From the NCBI GenBank assembly GCA_948146395.1, contig OX411547.1:62439610-62503609 (forward strand): DNA of 64,000 nucleotides, given 5' to 3'. The notes beneath the pieces were generated by a model. That model was not told the DNA's origin, searched no databases, and saw only the letters and a list, made by a program, of their open reading frames with translations. A program made the translations under genes and the position numbers. The stretch comes from Fragum whitleyi (Eukaryota; Mollusca; Bivalvia; Cardiida; Cardiidae). Shown here piece after piece: positions 56,107 to 64,000 of the stretch (the first letter of the stretch is position 1; every line of letters begins with the position of its first letter).

Positions 56107-57867
56107 TTATTTCATGTATACATTGAAATTCTGAATATTTAAAATGGTCCCAGAAAACAATGAATTCAAGTTATTGTTCACATTTACATTGTCATTTTGT
56201 AAAGAAAAAGAATTTGATGAAGTATTTTCAGGATTTGATTCCATCAAAGATCCCTGGTTTTTAATGATTGATAATTCTGAACTTTGGATTGTCTCATTTT
56301 CTTTTAATAAGGGAATCTGAGGGACCAAAATTGGATTTGAAACGGAGTAAGATTCTTGAACATCATTATATGAAATGATGGCTGCTACAGGCTGTCTTGA
56401 ATTTGACAGTATTTTAGAACATTCTTTTTGTTTATTTTCTGATATTGCTCAATAATTAAGTACAGACTGGATATTTTTATGTCCACTGATTTGCATAATA
56501 TCTGTTGGAGCTATACCACAATCCCTCAATTTCTGGACTAGGTGTTTCCTAGTTGAATGGTTTGTCAACCTTCTTTCAGTCTCAAATCCAGCCTCAGCAG
56601 CCATACATTTCATAAAAGATCCAAGTTTTTTCTCCCCATTACCTTTGTGAAAGACTATGTGGTCCGAAATGTTGCAGAACTATTATGGGTCCACTACCTT
56701 AAAGACTACACATATTTATTTCATTAGAGCACACTATTAGAATGTGTTGTAGTAAAAAAAATATTGCCAGATAAACTTTATTTTGTGTTTGAATACAGGA
56801 ATTCTCTAATTCAAACCATTCTGAAGGATACCAAAAACACTTAATTTTTGTAATAAATAATGTTTTTTATTTCTAATTTAAATATCTGGAGCTTTGATTG
56901 ATCTAATGAAACTGGTATTATATTTGTTACAAAGTACACTAAACCTTTGTAGTTTAAGATAAAATACCTGGGAAACCAGGAGTTCTGAGTTCAAGTCTCA
57001 GCAGAGGATAAACAGTAGCTTTAAAACACAAATATATATCAGTCTTTCAAAAACATTAAGTTCTTTCAAATATGTGTAGTCTACTCTACTGAGTTACAGT
57101 TTTGGTAAAAAAAAGTGATTTAATGTGAAGTAAAGAATCATATAATTGTGAACAAGAAAGTCTGGTGAGGCAATTTTGAAAACAAACCTGAGATTATAAT
57201 TTTCTTTGGTCCCCCTCAATCCAAACATTAGACAGTTATTCATCCATAACACATTCAGCAAGCTCTTGGCATTGTGTCCCCCTAGAATACCTCTTTCATA
57301 CAGTATATCAATTTCTTCTGTTGTAAGAGGACTTGCTCGTAGAGGTTTATTTCCCTTCCCCTGTTTCTTTAGGGACTTTTGTATGGCTTTCAACGCATCT
57401 CTTGTTAGTTGAAAGTGATTTGATGAGTAATTCATTATTTGATGGGGATATTTCTGCCTTTTCAGTTTCCTTTCAATACTAGAAACAATGTTCCTTAAAG
57501 TTGATGGCTCATAATCCTGCCCATCACTTTTCCTAATGGAAAGAATAAAGTTCGCCAGGTATTCATCCAGTTTTTCTGGTTCAAGACTACACATTTGGCA
57601 GTCTTCGTTCTTTGACTTGAGAAAATTCTCAAATTTTCTCACATCACAGAGGGTCTTTTTAAGCGTGGCTTTGTTTGATTGTCATTCAATAAAAGAATGC
57701 ACATCTTTCTCAGAAATGTCAAGAAATTGACAGGAGCTACTTGCGGTGATTTCTACCGACGATGGTTCTTTCGTTTCGTTCGTTGAATTCCATCCTTCTG
57801 CCTCTAACTCAGTGTCAAAATCAGTAGGATCGATGCCGAACTGGTTCAGAAATTCATCCGATGGCAT
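56107..57867 (-). pseudogene. Crypton-type tyrosine recombinase (DUF3504), decayed
   Basis: Cryptons are DNA transposons that move by a tyrosine recombinase; DUF3504 host genes of the KIAA1958/ZMYM/QRICH1 type descend from them. Exon 1 (57867-57188) starts with ATG, has an acidic N-terminus, and then KFENFLKSKNED, YLANFILSIRKSDGQDYEP, QGKGNKPLRASPLT, LYERGILGG and MFGLRGTKENYNLR, where the Arg of GLRG is the first catalytic residue. It ends in a CAG/GTTTGT donor. The later exon (about 56645-56107) has LGSFMKCM, RRLTNHSTRKHLVQKL (catalytic H-x2-R) and SGHKNIQSVLNY with the catalytic Tyr (codon 56452-56454), then a TGA (56449-56451) and an open C-terminal tail. Damage: an in-frame TGA at 57682-57684; the middle part of the catalytic domain is missing between 57188 and 56703; a truncated TTAA-MITE lies at its edge. 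Confidence 0.82.
56645..56702. mobile_element. TTAA-MITE copy 4, right half only
   Basis: TGTGAAAGACTATGTGGTCC, AAATGTTGCAGAAC and GGGTCCACTACC before TTAA. Only the right ~58 bp is present, directly abutting the Crypton coding sequence. Confidence 0.8.
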
Positions 57868-59009
57868 TTCTTTAAGATCAATACTCTGATCGTCCCAAAT
57901 TAAGTCGAAATTGACAGCGCTGTCTCACATTTTGTTTACATTTGTAAGATGACGTCATATGTGAAACGCTAGGTCAAAAGTAGTTCCGGCAAATATGCAA
58001 ATGAGCTAGCAAGTGACCGTGAATCATCAGGTTTTCACGGCACCCCTTTTCACGGTCGATATTGCATCGTGTGACAGGATAAATTATATTAAATGTTTAA
58101 CATTAGGGCAATGAACATTTTCTCTAAAAACTCAAGTCTGGACTTGTGTTGATTCTTACTTATAAATGCTTTTAAGGATAAGGAGTTGAGGCTAAAATCA
58201 TTTTAATAATGTTGACTTTTTGTTGGATAACGTATATCTGCTGAAATGCTCTGGAAAGGGAGAGAAGAAACTTTACAAATAAGATGTTTTTTTCATATTC
58301 TTACAAAGGAAAGAAATTATGGTTAACTTTAATTTTGATGTTTGTTTGACCCATTTTCAAATAGGATCCTTTTTGATACCCTATAAGACAATGACTTTGA
58401 CAATGTGGAAAATTAAGAAATTGCTTATGACAAGCAATGTCTTCATTCCCAAACATGTTTTCTACTAGGACCCTCCTTTCCACTAGAGTTTCCATTATCT
58501 TAAAATACACAGGTTTGAAGCCTTAATAAAAATCAATCATTTTTGCATAATGCCCATTCCCATGCTTGTTTCGTTATGATAATTGGGTAAATGTGAAAAT
58601 TTGACATACGCATGTTCAGTTCTTACCATATAGAGTTGAAAGTCTTTACCACGAATGTCCATATATCCCTATGTCGAAGTATCTATCAGGTCCTTGTCTA
58701 TTTACTCTTTATTATTTCTATGAATTTTAACCTCCATATTTCGTTTTCTGTAACTCGAAACTTACCCCTACGCGGAACCAATTTTTAGGTTACATCTCCA
58801 TATGAAAAATCCCAAACTCGATTGATGTAAATTGTCATCATGCCACTTTTAACACCTTTTGACCTGTCAACTCCAGAAATAAAAAAAAAACACACAAAAA
58901 ACAGGCGTATTTCTGTATTGGATATCGATTATTTATCTGATTGAGTTTGACTGAATTAGAAATGAGAATGCAAGTTTTGTGTGATTTATTTTGGTTAAAT
59001 AATCATTAA
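57868..59009. other. Intergenic, no gene seen
   Basis: Presumed promoter side of the Crypton gene. There is a small hairpin around 58030-58068 (GGTTTTCACGGCACC, TTTTCACGG). No coding. Confidence 0.4.
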
Positions 59010-59670
59010 TACTTAATTATGCCAAGATTCGATGTAAATGCAAGGAATGAAGTACATCAGGCAGATTTACAGATTTCAACGAAGGATAGAGTTAGAAACA
59101 AAACTTACAAATATGGACTGACGTTAGCTAATTTTGGGTCTAGGTATAAAGAAGCAGAGCCACTTACATCAAAAAAGCCCAGAGCTTTTGCATAGTTGAC
59201 CCAAGTAAGGGATCCATGGGTGCAGTCAAACAGCTGTTGGTGATATATAAAGTGCTAGTAAGGTCAAGTAGAAGGGATATACATAGAGAACAAGGTGTGG
59301 TTGAAAGGTTCAACGTAACTTTAGCTGAGAGATTATTTGGTTATCAATATGCAAATGAGATGGATACACAAAATAGAAACAGAGAATGGATAAAGAGGTT
59401 TCCTGATGTTGTTTAGGCGGTTAATAAGGAGACGAAAAACCAAAACTGAAAAAGTTGATGATATCCCAATTTGTAATACAGCTAGTGTGAGGTATTTGCA
59501 TCAACCAGGTGAACAAGAAACTGGTAGAAGAAGACGAGCGAAACCCCCCTTAGGAGTGTTGATATACACAAGATTGATTATTATATAATTCAAAAGGTAT
59601 ACGAGTGTATAAGTTGAAACCATCTGCACCACAGAGAGGGTTTGGTAAAGAGAAATTGCTTGTTGTTCTG
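59010..59670 (+). pseudogene. rve-type integrase remnant (Polinton-like)
   Basis: The segments appear in correct order across frames. EVHQADL (59049-59069, first catalytic Asp) is followed by YKYGLTLANFGSRYKEAEPL. After a deletion comes VDPSKGSMGAV (about 59200). Then HREQGVVERFN (59283-59313, catalytic Glu), TLAERLFGYQYANEM and EWIKRFPDVV, a TAG (59414-59416), and a C-terminal part with VRYLHQPGEQETGRRRRA and QRGFGKEKLLVV. That tail is typical of integrases of large invertebrate DNA elements. The stretch between the two Asp motifs is shortened and several stops are present, so it is non-functional. It lies tail-to-tail with the polymerase at 59875. Confidence 0.75.
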
Positions 59671-59874
59671 ATACTAATACGCGTATGTCGTATTTCCATC
59701 TTGTGATACATATCAGTTTGTGTCTAGTGGAGATAGCATTTTTTGTTTACTTTTAATCCATATATGTTGTGTTGCATGGAACTTTGCGTATTAATTGAGT
59801 GTGTGTACTTTTGTTTGTTGAATAGTGAGTGTTTATAGTATCCAAAGTTGATTTGCTTCTTGATTATTTTTTTT

Positions 59875-60727
59875 TTACGTTTCCTTCTTGATAACCTGTT
59901 CATCTGCTCTCATTATGGAGATTAGTTTAGGACGCAAACCGATATATTCAGCTATTGTCACACCAGAAAATTCGTCTTTGAATTTTTCTATTACTTTCTT
60001 GTTTTTCATCGTGTAGAGGGTTTTATTTTGGTTAATCAGAGAAGTCAAATTCGTCTTTAAGGTAGTGGAACCATAATAGTTCCGCAATATTTCGGAACTC
60101 ATGAACTTTCACAATATTGATCGAGGTTTCCTAATGAAAACATTAGGAAACCTCGGTTAACATCTTCGGTTTTGTTGTCCACAAGTAAGCTGTCAGTATT
60201 GGTGTAAAGCAGGGTACAGTATTAATCGTACTTCCTTTTCAGCGTTTTGTAATACCAGTCGAACATATAGTATTCTGATAGGTCTAAGACAGAAAACCCT
60301 ACATAGATTGGTTTGTTCAATGTTAGTTTTGTTTTGTTAACCTGTATTGCTGACATTTCACCAGAAAAAATGACACATCTTTTAAAGTTTGGCTTGGCTT
60401 TTATTTTGCATAATCTTTCATTTCATGTGCCGTCTGTTCTAACCAGTTTTATATCTACTCTTTTACGAAGATTTTCCATAGTCTTGCCAAATACAGAGTT
60501 GTTCATTAATTTGTGAAAATCAGCAAATGCTGACTAAGCCTTTTAACGAAGTTCTGTATTATGACGAATGTAGGGTTCCATCCAAGGTTTCTCACCAAAT
60601 TCTAATATTCTGTCGACTTCTTTATCTTCATGGGCAATTTAAGGTAATGCTGTAGGTTTTATGATTGACTACATTTCCCTTCTTGTTCATAAGATTGTGA
60701 ATTAGCTTTTCAGTGTCTAACAAGCCA
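59875..60727 (-). pseudogene. Type-B DNA polymerase remnant (Polinton-like)
   Basis: On the minus strand, from 60727: [51 protein letters not shown] (motif B, near 60481), KPNFKRCVIFSG, KTKLTLNKPIYVGF, YTNTDS (motif C, 60188-60205), then after a MITE the tail MKNKKVIEKFKDEFSG and YIGLRPK. Protein-primed type-B polymerases have YxDTDS at motif C; here the first Asp is Asn. Several stops and frameshifts occur. An HL-1 element cuts it at 60731 and a TTAA-MITE at 60057-60166. With the integrase next to it, the best reading is a degraded Polinton/Maverick-type element. Confidence 0.78.
60057..60166. mobile_element. TTAA-MITE copy 5, left half, inside the polymerase remnant
   Basis: TTAA (60057-60060), GGTAGTGGAACCATAATAG, CTCATGAACTTTCACAATAT, then hairpin AGGTTTCCTAATG/CATTAGGAAACCT and GGTTAAC. 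The right TIR is missing, but a TTAA lies at the break, so a shortened element may have moved as such. Confidence 0.8.
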
Positions 60728-60730
60728 TTT

Positions 60731-62126
60731 TTAGCTCCACTGGCCGAAGGCCAGCGAGCTATAGTCATGGCGGAACGTCCGTGCGTGCGTCCGTCCGTGC
60801 GTAAACTTTTTCTTTAAACATCTCCTCCCAAACCAATGGGCAGATTTTAACGAAACTTGGTAGAAATGATCCTTGGGTGGCCCCCTTCTTAAATTGTTCA
60901 AAGAATTTTGATTGGCCCCCAAATATGGGCGTGGCAGGGCGTGGCATTTTTTCCACTTTAAATCTTTAAAAATCTTCTCCTCCCAAACCATTGGGCCGAT
61001 TTCAATGAAACTTGGCATGGATGTTCCTTTGGTGACCCTTTACTTAAATTGTTCAAGAAATTCTGATTAGCCCAAAATATGGACGTGGAAGGGCGGGGCT
61101 TATTTTGAGCCCAAAATCCTTGAAGGACATCTCCTCCCAAACCATTGGGCCGATTTCAATGAAACTTTAACAGAATGTTTCTTGGGTGACCTTTTAGATA
61201 ATTTGTTCAAGAAATTTTGATTGGTCCATAAATATAGGCGTGGCAGGGCGGGGCTTATTTTGAGCCCAAAATCTTTGAACAACATCTCCACCTGAACTAC
61301 TGGGCCGATTCCAATAAAACTTTATCAGAATGTTCCTTGGGTAACCCTTTACTTAAATTGTTCAAGAAATTGTGATTGGTCCATAAATATGGGCGTTGCA
61401 GGGCGAGGCTATTTTGAGATCGAAATCTTTGAACAACATCTCCTCCTGAACCACTGGGCCGATTTCAATGAAACTTTAACAGAATGTTCCTTGGATGACC
61501 CTTTACTTAAATTGTTCAAGAAATTTTGATTGGACTAAAAATATGGGCTTGGCAGGGCGGGGCCTATTTTGAGCCCGAAATTTTCAAATGACATTTTCTC
61601 CTGAACCACTTGGCTGATTTCAATGAAATTTATTCCAGAATATTCCTTGAGTGTCTCTTTTCAAAAATTATTTGCTTAATTTTGATAGGCCTATAAATTG
61701 GGCGTGGCAGGGCGGGGCTTATATTGAGGCCGAAATCTTTGATTTGAACGATATCTCCTCCGGAACCACTCTGCCAATTTCAATGAAACTTTACCAGAAT
61801 GTTTCTTGGGTGACTTTTTACTTAAATTATTCAAGAAATTTTGCTGGTCCATAAATATGGGCATGTCAGATGGGGCCTATTTTGAGCCCGAAATCTTTGA
61901 ACGACATCTTCTGAACCTTACGTTTTAATAAGATTGGTCAAGGGTTGCAGGTTCATTGTGATTGAGTATTTTGGTGCAATATGGACCAGAACCATTTAAT
62001 CATTACTTAGTAGGTCTTAGGAGATTTTGGAGTGTTAATGTATGCATTTAAAGTAAGCTTTATTTAATGAAAGTCTTAAGATTTTAAAGCCAGTGGAGCG
62101 ATACAGGCCCTTGGGCCTCTTGTTTA
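60731..62126 (+). mobile_element. Complete HL-1 element with core A array
   Basis: Left end TTTTTAGCTCCACTGGCC-gaa-GGCCAGCGAGC, a CGTGCGTGCGTCCGTCCGTG microsatellite, and seven core A units with GGCGTGGCAGGGCG-like blocks at about 60928, 61082, 61238, 61391, 61547, 61699 and 61859 (152-160 bp). A unique stretch follows, then GCCAGTGGAGC (62090-62100), hairpin AGGCCC-tt-GGGCCT and CTTGT (62117-62124). No ORF. It is inserted into the polymerase remnant. Confidence 0.9.
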
Positions 62127-62537
62127 TTGAAAGTTTCTTCTTATTCATCTCATGTTATTCAGGTGAGCGATTTAGGGCCTTTTTGCTTAAGATTCTGAGG
62201 GGTTGACCAGACAGTGGGATAGGAAAAGCAACTGTCCGAAAAGCCGTTTATAAAATTGTGTCGAAGTGCTTTGAGTACCACTAATGTTACTAATCATTTT
62301 TTAAACCTGCTTGACAAAAAGTATTTTATGTTGTCAGATGAAGAACATAAAAAGTTTATTTGGTTACTACATTCTGTGTTTAACATATGTTCATCCCATC
62401 TACCGTAAAAATGGCCATAATATATATGTGTGTGTGAATAAATTAGACCAATAATAGCGGGGCATATTTGTCTCGCGAGACGACTCAGCAACCCGATAGA
62501 TATTCTTCTCAAATCTCGGGATTAAAATGTGCCTAGC
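62127..62537. other. Intergenic, no gene seen
   Basis: An eroded right-end motif (CAGGTGAGCGATTTAGGGCC) lies at 62160-62179. No coding. Confidence 0.45.
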
Positions 62538-64000
62538 TTTTTAACTCACCTGAGCTCATCGTGCTCAAGGTGAGCATTTGTGATCATTGAATGTGCGTCG
62601 TCTGTCGTCCGTCGTCATCCGTCAACAATTTAAGTGATTACACTCTAGAGGCCACAAATATGATCCAATCTTCATGAAACTTGGTCAGAATGTTGGTCAG
62701 GTCACAATGATGAACAATATTGAAAATGGAAAGGATCCATGCCATATCATGGGAAAAGGGGCCTTAAAGACAATTTTCTTGTTTACATACTAGAGGCCAC
62801 AAATATGATCCAATCTTTACGGAACTTGGTAAGAATGTTGGTCAGGTCACAAGGATATACCCTATTGAAAATGGAAAGGATCCAAACCATATCATGGGAA
62901 AAGGGACCTTAAAGACAATTTTCTTGTTTACATTCAGGGGCCACAAATATGGCACAATCTTCACGAAACTTGGTCAAAATGTCAATAAGGCTCCTTTTCC
63001 CCTAATATGGCATGGATCCTTTCCATTTTCAATAGAGTTCCTCCTTGTGACCTGACCAACATTTGACAATATTCTTGTTTACACTAGATGCCACAAATAT
63101 GGTCCGAATTTCATGAAACTTGGTCAGAATGTTCTCCAGGTCACAAGAATGAACCAAATCGAAAATTGGAAGGATTCATGCAAAATCAAGGGAAAATGAG
63201 CCTTAATGATAATTTTCTTGTTCTAGAGGCCACAAATATGATCCAATCTTCATGAAACTTGGTCAGGATGTTGTTCAAGGCACTAGGATGAACCCTTTTG
63301 AAATTGGAAAGGATCAATGCCATATCATGGAAAAAGGGGCCTTACAGACAATTTTCTTGTTAACACTCTAGAGGCCACAAATATGATCCAATCTTCACGG
63401 AACTTGGTCAGAATGTTGGTCAGGTCACAAGGATGAACCCTATTGAAATTGGAAAGGATCAATGCCATATCGTGGAAAAAGGGGCCGTACAGACAATTTT
63501 CTTGTTTATACTCTAGAGGCCACCAATATGATCCAATCTTCACGGAACTTGGTCAGAATGTTGGTCAGGTCACAAGGATGAACCCTTTTGAAAATGGGAA
63601 GGATCCATGCCATATCACAGGAAAAGGGGCCTTAATTATAAATCTTGTTTACGCTCTAGATGCCAAAAATATGGCCAAATCTTTATGAAACTTAGTCAGG
63701 ATGGTGGTAAGGTCACAAGCATGAACCCTATTGTAAATGGGAAGGATCAATGCCATATCAAGGGAAAAGGAGCCTTAATGATAAGTTTATTTTTTACATT
63801 CTAGAGGCCACAAATATGGCCCAATATTCATGAAACTTATTCACAATGCTGACCATGTCACAAGGAAGAACCCCATTGAAAATTGGATGGATCCATGCCA
63901 TATCACGGGAAAAGGGAGCTTAATGATAATTCTCACTTTACGCTCTAGAGGCCAGCTATTTTTTGGTCCAAACTTCATGAAACTTGGTTTTATATTATCT
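62538..64000 (+). mobile_element. HL-2 left end with a long core B array, runs off the window
   Basis: TTTTTAACTCACCTGAGCTC (62538), hairpin around ATCGTGCTC, GGTGAGCATTTGTGATCATT, a CGTCGTCTGTCGTCCGTCGTC-like stretch, then at least ten core B units with GAGGCCACAAATATG blocks near 62647, 62792, 62937, 63087, 63226, 63370, 63515, 63658, 63803 and 63949 (139-150 bp, mean ~145). The right end lies beyond the window. The four open frames here are repeat by-products. Confidence 0.85.

Noticed and set aside
62538..64000. CRISPR-like regular array
   Set aside because: The ~145 bp units are similar over their whole length and have no unique spacers; it is a transposon core array in a eukaryotic genome.

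Overview
The window is AT-rich, intron-bearing metazoan DNA, most likely from a bivalve mollusc and probably a clam-like heterodont. The evidence is the repeat content: pearl/Helentron-like elements made of ~145-165 bp tandem cores, a tRNA-derived SINE with a GCGGCGTTAAAC-type tail, Penelope-like retroelements with hammerhead ribozymes, and a 5'-truncated RNase H-bearing non-LTR element. There is no operon structure, and almost every long reading frame is a repeat or a decayed transposon.

Only one convincing host gene is visible. It is a three-exon gene on the + strand (22046-22109, 22254-22364, 27846-27946) for a predicted 91-residue secreted protein: signal peptide, one complete LDL-receptor class A domain, and a short C-x2-C-x-C cysteine-rich tail. 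Its 5.5 kb second intron is full of mobile elements. It also holds a second acceptor-led segment (24872-24985) whose first three cysteines fall at the same residue numbers as in exon 3, so it is either an alternative last exon or a decayed duplicate.

Decayed mobile coding regions, left to right: a cysteine-rich transposon-type ORF (1210-2081, -); an I/Nimb-like LINE (3129-5436, +), split by a ~0.55 kb insertion; a Penelope-like element (7285-8639, +) with a hammerhead ribozyme downstream and then a 93-bp inverted repeat with a hammerhead core in each arm; a C2H2-containing transposon-type ORF (14600-15613, -); a second Penelope relic (51290-51960 and 52405-52496) broken by LINE and SINE copies (51290-53455); a Crypton/DUF3504 tyrosine-recombinase gene (56107-57867, -); and a Polinton/Maverick-like remnant of integrase (59010-59670, +) and type-B DNA polymerase (59875-60727, -).

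The rest is mostly Helentron-like non-autonomous elements. I name them by their ends: HL-1 (TAGCTCCACTGG), HL-2 (TAGCTCACCTGAG), HL-3 (AGTCCCCCACCGG), HL-4 (TAGCTCGGCTGTTT) and HL-5 (TAGCTCGCCCG). All share one plan: a T-rich left flank, a left-end palindrome, often a GTCC-rich microsatellite, tandem cores, the left-end motif inverted, a short hairpin, then CTTGT. Cores are swapped between ends: core A ~155 bp (CACTGGGCCGATTTC), core B ~145 bp (GAGGCCACAAATATG), core C ~150-165 bp (CCAGAAGGCAGACAGC), core D ~165 bp (GTGCGGAGCACCAGG). There are also TTAA-flanked MITEs (five copies), a ~235 bp TIR family (three copies), a 968 bp TTAA element with ~200 bp TIRs, and several near-perfect foldback palindromes.
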